Assembly: GCA_002633025.1 (NCBI GenBank)
Contig: NMRB01000710.1
Location: forward strand, 66,672 to 130,671
Source of the DNA: Notospermus geniculatus
Lineage: Eukaryota; Nemertea; Pilidiophora; Heteronemertea; Lineidae
Length of the DNA stretch: 64,000 bases
Direction: 5' to 3'
Shown: piece by piece, positions 34,415-44,489 of the stretch
Position numbering within the stretch: the stretch's first letter is position 1
Layout of the letters: each line of letters begins with the position of its first letter
Notes under the pieces: model-generated
Told to the model about the DNA's origin: nothing
What the model saw: only the letters and a program-made list of their open reading frames with translations
Databases searched by the model: none
Position numbers and translations under genes: made by a program

Positions 34415-34546
34415 ATGATTCCAACCTACATTTTCAATCTGAATAGCAATCTTGATATTATGCAATTCCGATTCAATGTGTGGCGTCCCGCGCATCCGAA
34501 GCCCTGAATGATGGCCGGGATCATCGAGATACCAAACATAAACCGC
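34415..34546 (-). CDS. SLC2A12: SLC2A12-like exon 7: shortened and frameshifted (C)
   Basis: Acceptor ATTTCCAG and donor CAT|GTAAGG are intact. The first base completes the Trp codon from exon 6 and the sequence reads RFMFGISMIPAIIQGFG, matching the TM6 segment KYMFGLVIPLGVLQ of GLUT12. After that the frame is lost. The downstream part matches the family only in another frame (TPHIESELHNIKIAIQIE), and that frame is the one compatible with exon 8. The conserved segment in between (FLPPSPRFL type motif and following residues, about 25 codons) is missing. The overlap word CGGATG at the join suggests a microhomology deletion of 3n+1 bases. The identical lesion is in C'. Confidence 0.85.
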
Positions 34547-35002
34547 CTGGAAATGGTGAAAAATTAAACAGACCATTTTGACATGGGAGCCAGTGGTAAT
34601 GCACGTACCTTGGGGATGATCGATCACTGTGGTGGAGGGTAGATATTACATCGTGACAGAAATGGCATGCATATTCATAGAATTCAGCAAAGTTGCAGTG
34701 CAGGCTTGATAGAGAAATGCCTAACCATTTGCAAAGGGGGCGGGCAGGTTCCCTACCCATACCAAGATGCCATCTAGGAATTCACACAGGACAAAAACAA
34801 GACTGTAAACTGCAAAATATTTGCCACCATAAAATTCTATATTTGTAGAAAATTTGACTGTCCATTTTTGCATTTGATTACCGGTAGACATTTTGAGTGT
34901 GGTTTTTGAAGCTAATTTCAAATTGACAAATTTCGCTGCCTGCAAATATATTTGAGTTTACAGTAGTTGATATTTAGTGAAAGGATAACCAAAGCTACAC
35001 AC

Positions 35003-35106
35003 CAGCCATTTTCCATGGTAATGAAAAGGAAATTTACAAGATATGCAAGTAGTAGACCAATGGTGATACCAAGCTCATTGAGGCTGACAAGGAGGCCCCT
35101 TCGTCT
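35003..35106 (-). CDS. SLC2A12: SLC2A12-like exon 6: RRRGLL and TM5 (C)
   Basis: A 104-bp exon with acceptor TTTTTCAG and donor CTG|GTGTGT. It encodes [20 protein letters not shown] followed by [15 protein letters not shown], which matches [20 protein letters not shown] of GLUT12 nearly residue for residue. The RRG motif follows the TM4 end and the helix is TM5. The exit phase is 2, and the split Trp codon is completed by exon 7. Confidence 0.95.
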
Positions 35107-35310
35107 CTGAAAAAGGTAGAAATAATCATATCTTTAAAGGATGGTATTGGAAATTCAGGGACTAGGCAATCCAGGAAAATTGAGGAATTCCTGTAGCTTA
35201 ATGTCTTTTATCCAATATATCTAGCCCAATGGGTAAAACAATATGTTACCCTTCAAAAAAATTGTGTGTATATTCTACCTGTATGAATGATCTGCAAGGA
35301 GTTAACTTAC

Positions 35311-35394
35311 CACAGGGGCAATCTCAGATATGTAAATGCATTCTCCTATGGCAGAAAGTGATACAGCGAACCCGACAACAAGCCGACCAATAAC
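35311..35394 (-). CDS. SLC2A12: SLC2A12-like exon 5: TM4 with GR and SEIAP motifs (C)
   Basis: An 84-bp exon (28 codons), phase 0 at both sides. It encodes VIGRLVVGFAVSLSAIGECI and YISEIAPV, matching VGRIAIG...VYIAEIAP of GLUT12. The E of SEIAP and the R of GRL are conserved sugar-porter family residues. Confidence 0.95.
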
Positions 35395-35425
35395 CTGCAA
35401 TGATTAATAACAACAGACAGAAGAA

Positions 35426-35754
35426 CAGGCCTTCGTACACCTTTAGGCTCTCAAATTTCAAGGACTTTTTTTAAAAGGACTTTCAAGGTCTGATTTCAGC
35501 AAAATTCAAGGACATTTTCATCAAATTTGTATGCCAGTGTGGGTATTTCCCGGCATCTTGACAAAACAAAACCCCAGAGTCATCAAAACTTCGGAAAGAA
35601 TGAGCATGTGAGCAAATAATCAACGCATGAAAATATAAGGACTTTCATTGACATTTTAAAGATTTGTCAGAATTCAAGGATATTCCAGGTCCTGGAGAAA
35701 TTATTCCTAAAATTCATTGATATGCAAGGATTTCAAGCACCTGTATGAACCCTG
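35426..35754. mobile_element. CAGG-ended element with AAGAA 5-bp duplication, only in C
   Basis: A 329-bp insertion between CAGGCCTTCGTACACC and ACCTGTATGAACCCTG, with AAGAA on each side (35421-35425 and 35755-35759). C' has the single AAGAA empty site at about 41954. The interior has repeated TTCAAGGA words in both orientations. It lies in the intron between exons 4 and 5. Confidence 0.92.
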
Positions 35755-35946
35755 AAGAACCTAAAATTCTGAGTCAATATGATTTGCTGTGACCAGAGAA
35801 GTCAGCTGCACGCAGAAGAATGAATAATGCTCGGCACACTGCTTTATTGCTTCAGAAAGGTCACATCAATGAAACAGAAGAACTGACCAATGGTTCCAAA
35901 CTTGTCAAAATTTAAAAAGTGTTTTCGAGTGAAAATGTTTTCTCAC

Positions 35947-36053
35947 CAAAACAAAATATTTAGGAGCAGCTGCGAGGATGATGGCACCAATGACAAACAT
36001 CCCAGAGTTGAACACAAGAGCCAAACGTCGCCCCCATTTATCAATAATGAAAC
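35947..36053 (-). CDS. SLC2A12: SLC2A12-like exon 4: GRR loop and TM3 (C)
   Basis: A 107-bp exon with acceptor GCTTTCCAG and donor TTG|GTGAG. It completes the Gly codon of exon 3 and reads FIIDKWGRRLALVFNSGMF and a hydrophobic helix ending KYFVL. D.WGRR is the first GRR/GRK motif of the loop between TM2 and TM3, conserved across the sugar-porter family. Confidence 0.95.
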
Positions 36054-36394
36054 CTGGAAAGCAAAACCTCCAATTAGAAATGAAATCAGATACATGTATT
36101 TTCAAAAAAATATCAAATACCTTCATGAAACCTGCACACAAATGTCTGGCTGGTACTTAATTCATTCTAAAATAATTTTCAGAATGCAATCATGCCATTG
36201 CCAAGTTGTGGCATTATAGCTACTCATCAAACAATACTGGGCAATAGTTGTGCTATGTAGGAGGAAACAGGAGTCCCAGAGGAATCCTTTGATATGATGC
36301 AGTTGCCTCTTGGAGTCAGAAGGGGACAAATACGAACGGCGAGCGGCAGTCAGTGGTGGATGCACGGTATTCCTAGGAGGCTCCTGGAGACATT

Positions 36395-36512
36395 GGGTCA
36401 TATGAATAAAGACAAGCAAATGCTTTTACTTCAGATCTGTACAGCATTGCCAAGTGCATTTGTATTGCAAAATTCAAGTAAAAGCATTCACTAGTCTTTA
36501 TTCATATGACCC
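36395..36512. mobile_element. Hairpin element, GGGTCATATGAATAAAG arms (C)
   Basis: A 118-bp near-perfect foldback in the intron between exons 3 and 4; its counterpart in C' is at 42597-42714. Confidence 0.88.
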
Positions 36513-36724
36513 ATTAAATATAGCACTAGGAGACCGAATTATACATGAAAAGTGCTGAAACGGGTAATAATGTGAAGCACTTATGAGACGGAATTACAGT
36601 GAACTGAAAAAGTGCTACTGACGTATTCGAGCTTCACAATATTTATTGTGAGGCAGATCTGTGCAAGTGAACAAATGTTAGGTATACTGAGAACAACTTT
36701 TATACATGTTATCGATAGACATAC

Positions 36725-36841
36725 CTCCACATAAGGACCCTATCACAGCACCAATTAACATGGACCCAACAACCATGGACTGTTCAAGACACGACAAGTT
36801 AAACCTGGGTGTTAACTGCAAGAGTGCACCAGATATAATGC
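36725..36841 (-). CDS. SLC2A12: SLC2A12-like exon 3: end of TM1 to TM2 (C)
   Basis: A 117-bp exon, acceptor CTTTTCAG and donor GGAG|GTATGT. It completes the Gly codon split from exon 2, then reads [20 protein letters not shown] and [19 protein letters not shown], matching [10 protein letters not shown]...[25 protein letters not shown] of GLUT12. The NLS tripeptide is a glycosylation sequon in the first extracellular loop. Confidence 0.95.
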
Positions 36842-37172
36842 CTGAAAAGAGGTTACATTGTACGCCAGTGTTTACATGCATTCACCTCGCCACACACACA
36901 TAGGCCTAACAAGTTTTCTTGCTCGTTAGCAATTTTTATGGTAGCTACCCACGAAAGTTGCCAAGCATCCGTGAATAAACCCGATTTTGGAAAGGAAAAT
37001 TGCTTTCTTTAACAGTACAACTGCTGCCGATAAGAATTGCTTACACCAGCTTGAAAACTTGCCATATATGCCGCAGGCTAGGCCAGGGCCGACCGCAAAG
37101 AAAGTCCGATAGTGCTACCTGCGCCTTTCGGTGGTTATTTATAACACATTTTCCCATTAACTAAACCGCTGA

Positions 37173-37532
37173 CAGTGTTATATCTAGGCCATTTTAGAGT
37201 GGCGCCGCGCCATGCCCCCGAAAGGGGGCGCCATTGTGCCCTTTTTTAACCCCCTAGGGCGCCATGCCCTAAAACTAAAAAAAAAAAAAAAAAAAAATTT
37301 TTTTTTTTTTTTTAGTTTTTAGTACCCCCAGACCCTTCGCCATGGTCCCTTTTAGTCATATCACCTTAGAAACTGGCTTAAATTGGCTGTTGACTGGAGT
37401 TATAGAGAGCTTTTTAGCTTTTCAAATTCCGTTAGAAGAAATGTCGCGAATGAAAAGTGCCCTTTTCTAGGTTGAAGTGCCCTTTTCACAAAGTTTGCAC
37501 CATGCCCTTCTGAAATCCTAGATATAACACTG
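37173..37532. mobile_element. CAGTG-ended element with GCTGA 5-bp duplication, only in C
   Basis: A 360-bp insertion with ends CAGTGTTATATCTAGG and CCTAGATATAACACTG and GCTGA on both sides (37168-37172 and 37533-37537). C' has the single-GCTGA empty site at about 43373. The interior has a 40-base poly-A/poly-T inverted stretch at about 37278-37316, which may be hard to sequence reliably. Confidence 0.93.
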
Positions 37533-37824
37533 GCTGATAGGCACCGAAAGCACAATCGGACTTTCTGTGCGGTCGGCCCAGGTTTCCAATGGCACATTTC
37601 AACCAGTGAAATTTTGCACCGCATACAATTTACATGTATATAGTGTTGATGCCATTTCCATCAACGCTTTTCGGCACCAGAGAGATGGACGCGGTAGCTA
37701 ACCCTACCCAATGTTTTTGCAATGGGTAGGTAGGAAATCTTTTGCTTTGCTTACCGAGTCCTTTCCAATGAATACCTACATGTATTCGAAAACATACTTT
37801 TCAATCTTATTTCTACATACTTTC

Positions 37825-38018
37825 AAAGGGACTGTTCATTTTCGTCAATTGAGGAATCGGAGTTGTGATCCTTGAGTAAATGGAGAAAGCTAAGAAGCTA
37901 GGAATTGCAGCGATTATTCTGTACAGCACAACAAATAATCCCTGCAATTTGTAAGTGCATAGCTTTTTCCGTTTTCCCAAGGATCACAACTCAGGTGACG
38001 AAAATGAACAGCCCCTTT
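37825..38018. mobile_element. MITE with AAAGGG-CTGTTC termini, copy 2
   Basis: Same family as 1684-1880, at the end of unit C. In the paired copy (43672-44131) another element is nested inside. Confidence 0.88.
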
Positions 38019-38382
38019 GACAGAATGTACTTGGCAGTGTGAGTTTGTTAATATTTTACTAACAACACTGAAGACGTGCATACAATTCAGAATTTCAAGT
38101 GCCACTTGCACATGTTATCGTGAAAGCTGAACAAATATGCATATACAACCACGCACAGGCCTATTCTATGAAGGCTTGATGCCAATGCAAGGAGCACTGA
38201 CATAGGCCTCGGATGATTGGTAACTTAGGGGCACCTCCACAGGAATTTTATCCTGCAAGTTGGCTCTCAATGGATAATTCACCATTGTTGGCTTCCTCAC
38301 GAAATAACCTATGCCAAGACCAATGACAAACGACTGCCAATGTATCTCTGAGAAATTCTCTCAATGTTGCATGCTAACTTGG

Positions 38383-38919
38383 TTAAAGCTGAACTTAATA
38401 GATATAAACCCCAAGCAGCAGAGGTAGAAATTACGAACAGCCACAAGGCACTTCCAAACTACCTCTGAATAATCTGTGAGGGCACCGAGATTCGAACCCA
38501 CAACCCTGTGATCGATTTGCCAACCTCTTTCTGTACGCGCCACGAAGACTGCTTGCTTGCATGACGACAATTCCGATCGCTTTATTTCCTCATGGAGATC
38601 TTCAAAACCACAGCGCCTTTATTGTAGATCGGCGTCGTTGTATGCAAGCAGTCTTCGTGGCGCAAATAGAAAGAGGTTGACGAATCGATCATAGGGTTGT
38701 GGGTTCGAATCTCGGTGCCCTCACAGATTATTTTTCGTTTTTTCTCATTTGGCACCTGTGCTGAGATCTTTCCTGGTGAAGAGCGTGGTGGCAAGTGAAA
38801 CCAACTGTGACCGTCCGAGAGGGTGTATCGTTTTCAGAGGTAGTTTGGAAGTGCCTTGTGGCTGTTCGTAATTTCTACCTCTGCCGCTTGGGGTTTATAT
38901 CTATTAAGTTCAGCTTTAA
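38383..38919. mobile_element. Large foldback element with two tRNA-like heads, only in C'
   Basis: A 537-bp palindrome: arms TTAAAGCTGAACTTAATAG... and the inverse, each arm carrying a tRNA-like stretch with a B-box (GGTTCGAATCTC near 38702 on +, and its mirror near 38491 on -). It looks like two head-opposed SINE-like units that together form a TTAAAG-ended foldback. It occupies the same TTAA site as the unrelated element at 31962-32173 in C. Confidence 0.85.
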
Positions 38920-39416
38920 CCAGTTAACTGTGTATTTTTTTTAGTTCTAATTTTTCTTTCTTTAAAAAAGCTGCCAAAAACAAGTATTCAACACACAAGG
39001 TTCCAGACGTGATATAATGTCCTACGCACTGTGAAGCGCCATTTCCTTGCAAGGCATACTATTACGTTCAATGCAAGCTACGATCCTCGGGTGTTTTCGG
39101 GGACTCCCCAGATTTCGTAATGACATAATATGACGTCCTACCCAGTTAACGGGCAATATTGATCATGGCCTACCATGTGCCTGTACTACCTCATACTTCC
39201 TACGCACAAAAGTAGTTGGAGGGCTGAGCGATGTCACAACCCATGGTAGTGAAGATGGGTTAACTCCAAAACATACTGTTATCCTACATGTACTCTCTAT
39301 GTGCTATTCGATTACTTGTACACAAGTCAACAATCAGGGAAGAACTGGTGAAAATGTGTTGAAATACGCTATAGATAGAGAAACCAATGAATTTATATCG
39401 TTATGACTAATCTTAC

Positions 39417-39849
39417 CTGGTCCAAAACTAAAGGCATATGCACTAACGAATATCATTAGGGAGATGAATGAGATCCATTTGGTGATCAAAGGTGCATCCT
39501 CCAGACCCGACGTCGTAGTATTGGGTGATATGGTCTTATTAAAACTGGCCTCCGTTGTTGGAACAGAGAAATTAGTCCAAGGTGTTGAAGTATTATTGGA
39601 ATCAACAAATGAAAAATTTTGATGCAAGTCCCGTTTTTGGATATTTGGCATGACATTGGCGTGAGTCAACTGATGTAAGTCTTTGAGTTCATTTGAACAA
39701 TATCCGCCGATAGGGAGCGCCGTGTCCATCGCCATGACGACAACACCCAGTACGAGTATTGACACGCCCATGAGTGATGCTCCGGCGATTAGGAATCGGC
39801 GTCTGCCCGCGCGATCAACGCACAGAAGGGCAAGGATAGTCGAAAGAAC
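39417..39849 (-). CDS. SLC2A12: SLC2A12-like exon 10 (C')
   Basis: Second copy of exon 10 with the same 433-bp length and splice sites. The protein differs by about one residue in the loop (NTT for NST in the last sequon), keeping every sequon. Confidence 0.93.
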
Positions 39850-40164
39850 CTGAAAATAGGACATCAGAATTACTTGTGCTGTTTGTGTTTCTGCCAGAGG
39901 GTACTAAGGGTACTATGCTACATGTATACCGGTACCCTCAAAGGAACAGAAAAGGGCCATTTTCTTTAATTTCATGGGTTTTTTTTATTTTGAAGAAATT
40001 AGTACCCTCTAAAAAATTTCTGGCAGCGACCCTGTGCGTTGTCAGAGTGGCGTAATGGAATCATTGGTGACTGTCACCTCTAAGGTTCCAGAATCGAACC
40101 CTGGTCGGACCCTCTCTATGGAGAGGGCACAGAGGAGAGGTAAGGGTTAAATAACAGAACTCAC

Positions 40165-40275
40165 CTTGACAAACCCCAAACCAACAGTCACCAATGTGGC
40201 CGCCGAGTCACTTTTGAACCCCACTGATTGGAAGATGGTCGGTGCGAAATACAAAACATTGGGTTGACCAGTAAC
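40165..40275 (-). CDS. SLC2A12: SLC2A12-like exon 9, GQPN exon (C')
   Basis: Second copy of the 111-bp exon at 33330-33440, with the same protein. Confidence 0.95.
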
Positions 40276-40636
40276 CTGAAATTAAGAAATCCTTGTCAAT
40301 TACGTTTAAGTGTCCGTGTTGAAGACAAACCTAGTATAAAGGCCATTAATTCAGAGTCTACTGCACTGAACTTTGAATATGTGCCGAGTTTATTGTTGAT
40401 TCCATCAAGAACGAGAGCTAAGAACGAGAATACTTTTCATGAAGATGGGGATTTGGCCTAGTGTTTAAGGCGTGCTGTCCCCGAGTGCTGGCGATTGATG
40501 CCTTATGCGAGGGTCCGTGGGTTCGAGTCCGGTAGGAAGCTATGTCTTTCACCATAGAAACCTGTTATTACTTCACTACTTTTCATACAGTGTTTTTTGA
40601 TAGGTGGGGTGGGGGTGGGGGAGCTTCATGTCTTAC

Positions 40637-40723
40637 CTGCTGCAGGAAAACACAGCCAGCACCTATGAACAGGCGACCTCTCATATTATCCACAGAACTG
40701 AATAAATCACAGATTTTATGATC
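40637..40723 (-). CDS. SLC2A12: SLC2A12-like exon 8 (C')
   Basis: Second copy of the 87-bp exon at 34119-34205, identical in protein. Confidence 0.93.
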
Positions 40724-40932
40724 CTGCAAAGGAACAAATACAAGAGGTCAATAGAAGGAGTCAAGCCCAGGTTCTGCTTTTGTCTACTTGAGGGGTTCAG
40801 CTTTCTCTTGCCCTGGCATAGCCCTCATCGACAAGGGCTGTCATAGAGTACTAGCACCCGTCATTTCTGAGGTCTCATGTTCGATTCCTGGTATCTTTAT
40901 ATTAGTTTATTTCAACTCAGTAATAACCTTAC

Positions 40933-41064
40933 ATGATTCCAACCTACATTTTCAATCTGAATAGCAATCTTGATATTATGCAATTCCGATTCAATGTGTG
41001 GCGTCCCGCGCATCCGAAGCCCTGAATGATGGCCGGGATCATCGAGATACCAAACATAAACCGC
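40933..41064 (-). CDS. SLC2A12: SLC2A12-like exon 7, shortened and frameshifted (C')
   Basis: Second copy of the 132-bp exon at 34415-34546, with exactly the same missing segment and frame change. The lesion is therefore shared by both copies and not a private error of one of them. Confidence 0.85.
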
Positions 41065-41525
41065 CTGGAAATGGTGAAAAATTAAACAGACCATTTTGAC
41101 ATGGTAGCCAGTGGCAATGCACGTACCTTGGCTTGGGGATGATCGATCACTGTGGTGGAGGGTAGATATTACATCGTGACACTCCAGAAATGGCATGCAT
41201 ATTCATAGAATTCAGCAAAGTTGCAATGCAGGCTTGATAGGGAAATGCCTTACCATTTGCAAAGGGGGCGGGCAGCTTCCCTACCCATACCAAGATGCCA
41301 TCTAGGAATTCACACAGGACAAAAACAAGACTGTAAACTGCAAAATATTTGCCACCATAACATTCTATATTTTGTAGAAAATTTGACTGTCCATTTTTGC
41401 ATTTGATTAGACATTTTGAGTGTGGTTTTTGAAGCTAATTTTAAATTGACAAATTTCGCTGCCTGCAAATATTTTTGAGTTTACAGTAGTTGATATTTAG
41501 TGAAAGGATAACCAAAGCTACACAC

Positions 41526-41629
41526 CAGCCATTCTCCATGGTAATGAAAAGGAAATTTACAAGATATGCAAGAAGTAGACCAATGGTGATACCAAGCTCA
41601 TTGAGGCTGACAAGGAGGCCCCTTCGTCT
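41526..41629 (-). CDS. SLC2A12: SLC2A12-like exon 6 (C')
   Basis: Second copy of the 104-bp exon at 35003-35106; same phases and motifs. Confidence 0.95.
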
Positions 41630-41833
41630 CTGAAAAAGGTAGAAATAATCATATCTTTAAAGGATGGTATTGGAAATTCAGGGACTAGGCAATCCAGGAA
41701 AATTGAGGAATTCTTGTAACTTAATGTCTTTTATCCAATATATCTAGCCCAATGGGTAAAACAATATGTTACCCTTCAAAAAAATTGTGTATATATTCGA
41801 CCTGTATCAATGATCTGCAAGGAGTTAACTTAC

Positions 41834-41917
41834 CACAGGGGCAATCTCAGATATGTAAATGCATTCTCCTATGGCAGAAAGCGATACAGCGAACCCGACA
41901 ACAAGCCGACCAATAAC
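41834..41917 (-). CDS. SLC2A12: SLC2A12-like exon 5 (C')
   Basis: Second copy of the 84-bp exon at 35311-35394. Confidence 0.95.
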
Positions 41918-42146
41918 CTGCAATGATTAATAACTTACAATTTCAACAGACAGAAGAACCTTAAAATTCTGAGTCAATATGACTTGCAGTGACCAGAGAA
42001 GTCAGCTGCACGCAGAAGAATGAATAATGCTCGGCACACTGCTTTATTGCTTCAGAAAGGTCACATCAATGAAACAGAAGAACTGACCAATGGTTCCAAA
42101 CTTGTCAAAATTTAAAAAGTGCTTTCGAGTGAAAATGTTTTCTCAC

Positions 42147-42253
42147 CAAAACAAAATATTTAGGAGCAGCTGCGAGGATGATGGCACCAATGACAAACAT
42201 CCCAGAGTTGAACACAAGAGCCAAACGTCGCCCCCATTTATCAATAATGAAAC
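42147..42253 (-). CDS. SLC2A12: SLC2A12-like exon 4 (C')
   Basis: Second copy of the 107-bp exon at 35947-36053. Confidence 0.95.
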
Positions 42254-42596
42254 CTGGAAAGCAGAACTTCGAATTAGAAATGAAATCAGATACATGTATT
42301 TTCAAAAAAATATCAAATACCTTCATGAAACCTGCACACAAATGTCTGGCTGGTACTTAATTCACATTCTAAAATAATTTTCAGAATGCAATCATGCCAT
42401 TGCCAAGTTGTGGCATTATAGCTACTCATCAAACAATACTGGGCAATAGTTGTGCTATGTAGGAGGAAACAGGAGTCCCAGAGGAATCCTTTGATATGAT
42501 GCAGTTGCCTCTTGGAGTCAGAAGGGGACAAATACGAACGGCGAGCGGCAGTCAGTGGTGGATGCACGGTATTCCTAGGAGGCTCCTGGAGACATT

Positions 42597-42714
42597 GGGT
42601 CATATGAATAAAGACTAGCAAATGCTTTTACTTCAGATCTGTACAGCATTGCCAAGTGCATTTGTATTGCAAAATTCAAGTAAAAGCATTCACTAGTCTT
42701 TATTCATATGACCC
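42597..42714. mobile_element. Hairpin element, GGGTCATATGAATAAAG arms (C')
   Basis: Counterpart of 36395-36512 at the same intron position. Confidence 0.88.
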
Positions 42715-42926
42715 ATTAAATATAGCACTAGGAGACCGAATTATACATGAAAAGTGCTGAAACGGGTAATAATGTGAAGCACTTATGAGACGGAATTACA
42801 GTGAACTGAAAAAGTGCTACTGATGTATTTGAGCTTCACAATATTTATTGTGAGGCAGATCTGTGCAAGTGAACAAATGTTAGGTATACTGAGGACAACT
42901 TTTATACATGTTATCGATAGACATAC

Positions 42927-43043
42927 CTCCACATAAGGACCCTATCACAGCACCAATTAACATGGACCCAACAACCATGGACTGTTCAAGACACGACAAG
43001 TTAAACCTGGGTGTTAACTGCAAGAGTGCACCAGATATAATGC
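42927..43043 (-). CDS. SLC2A12: SLC2A12-like exon 3 (C')
   Basis: Second copy of the 117-bp exon at 36725-36841; this is the copy nearest to exon 2. Confidence 0.95.
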
Positions 43044-43671
43044 CTGAAAAGAGGTTACATTGTACGCCAGTGTTTACATGCATTCACCTCGCCACACACA
43101 CATAGGCCTAACAAGTTTTCTTGCTCGTTAGCAATTTTTATGGTAGCTACCCACGAAAGTTGCCAAGCATCCGTGAATAAACCCGATTTTGGAAAGGAAA
43201 ATTGCTTTCTTTAACAGTACAACTGCTGCCGATATAAGAATTGCTTACACCAGCTTGAAAACTTGCCATATATGCCGCAGGCTAGGCCAGGGCCGACCGC
43301 AAAGAAAGTCCGATAGTGCTACCTGCACCTTTCGGTGGTTATTTATAACACATTTTCCCATTAACTAAACCGCTGATAGGGGCACCAAAAGCACAGTCGG
43401 ACTTTCTGTGTGGTTGGCCCAGGTTTCCAATGGCACATTTCAACCTGTGAAATTTTGCACCGCATACAATTTACATGTATATGGTGTTGATGCCATTTAC
43501 ATCAACGCTTTTCGGCACCAGAGAGATGGACGCGGTAGCTAACCCTACCCAATGTTTTTGCAATGGGTAGGTAGGAAATCTTTTGCTTTGCTTACCGAGT
43601 CCTTTCCAATGAATACCTACATGTACATGTATTCGAAAACGTACTTTTCAATCTTATTTCTACATACTTTC

Positions 43672-44131
43672 AAAGGGATTGTTCATTTTTGTCAATTGAG
43701 GAATCGGAGTTGTGATCCTTGAGAAAATGGAGAAAGCTATAGACAAATCCCAAATTGACGAAAACGAGAAAGATCTGCGCACTTCCGCCGAAATGGCAAA
43801 CAGAACCTCGGTCTGAAATCATCTGACACTGAATGACGTGACGCAGAAAACCCCACGACCATGTGACGACAGTGAGTTCGATGACGTTGCGTCAGACTCA
43901 ACCATTGCTGAATCATGGATTGCGTCACGTCAGCTGGTTTCAGATCGAGGTTCTGTTTGCCATTTCGGCGGAAGTGCGCAGATCTTGGAATTTGGGATTT
44001 GTCTATGGAGCTGCAAATTGCAGCGATTATTCTGTACAGCACAACAAATAATCCCTGCAATTTGTAAGTGCATAGCTTTTTCCGTTTTCCCAAGGATCAC
44101 AACTCGGGTGACGAAAATGAACAGCCCCTTT
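43672..44131. mobile_element. MITE with AAAGGG-CTGTTC termini, copy 3, interrupted
   Basis: Third copy of the family at 1684 and 37825, split by a nested element at 43739-44006. Confidence 0.88.
43739..44006. mobile_element. Nested TIR element with ATAGACAAATCCCAAATT ends
   Basis: A 268-bp element with an 18-bp perfect inverted end (ATAGACAAATCCCAAATT) inserted into the MITE in C' and absent from the MITE in C. Inner inverted words (GATCTGCGCACTTCCGCC and inverse) extend the arms. The target duplication is short and ambiguous (TA or CTA). Confidence 0.9.
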
Positions 44132-44222
44132 GACAGAATGTACTTGGCAGTGTGAGTTTGTTAATATTTTACTAACAACACTGAAGACGTGCATACAACT
44201 CCATCTTCACATGAGACCTTAC

Positions 44223-44432
44223 CTATATCATAACCGAACAAAATGCCGCCGGCAGCAGCCATCACAGACGCGCCCACTACATATTTCGTTGTCTTCTGCT
44301 GTTCCGGCCATGGCCGCGGTAACGTCTCTAAGATATCTGTGTTTTTATTATCGAGTTCAACCTCTTCTTGTCTTACTTCACCTCCGCTGTCTGTGTACAC
44401 TGCAGGCCGCTGCTCATTGTTCAATAGCTCGG
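44223..44432 (-). CDS. SLC2A12: SLC2A12-like exon 2: cytosolic N-terminus and TM1
   Basis: A 210-bp exon with acceptor TTGTTTTTCTAG and donor ATAG|GTAAGG. It starts with two bases completing a codon begun upstream, so it is not the initiator exon. It encodes a polar, acidic N-terminal stretch (ELLNNEQRPAVYTDSGG...) and then a hydrophobic helix ending AAAGGILFGYDIG, the GxxxGYD motif of TM1. It is present once and sits between the duplicated blocks, so it anchors the reading of both C' exons and D first exons. Confidence 0.93.
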
Positions 44433-44489
44433 CTAGAAAAACAAGAATTGATACCGGTATATTGTACTAAGTATAGGACATGTAGGAGG

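Larger units (their letters stand above)
31510..38085. repeat. Duplication unit C (first copy), SLC2A12 exons 10-3
   Basis: A 6576-bp segment followed immediately by its colinear copy C' (38086-44198). It contains exons 3-10 of the SLC2A12-like gene on the - strand. C-specific insertions include 31759-31874, 31962-32173, 33497-33821, 35426-35754 and 37173-37532. Confidence 0.92.
38086..44198. repeat. Duplication unit C' (second copy), SLC2A12 exons 10-3
   Basis: A 6113-bp colinear copy of C joined to it without a gap, and joined on the other side to the single exon 2. All exon lengths, phases and splice sites are the same as in C, and coding differences are few. If both copies were real and in one gene, exons 3-10 would be repeated in series. 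Confidence 0.92.
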
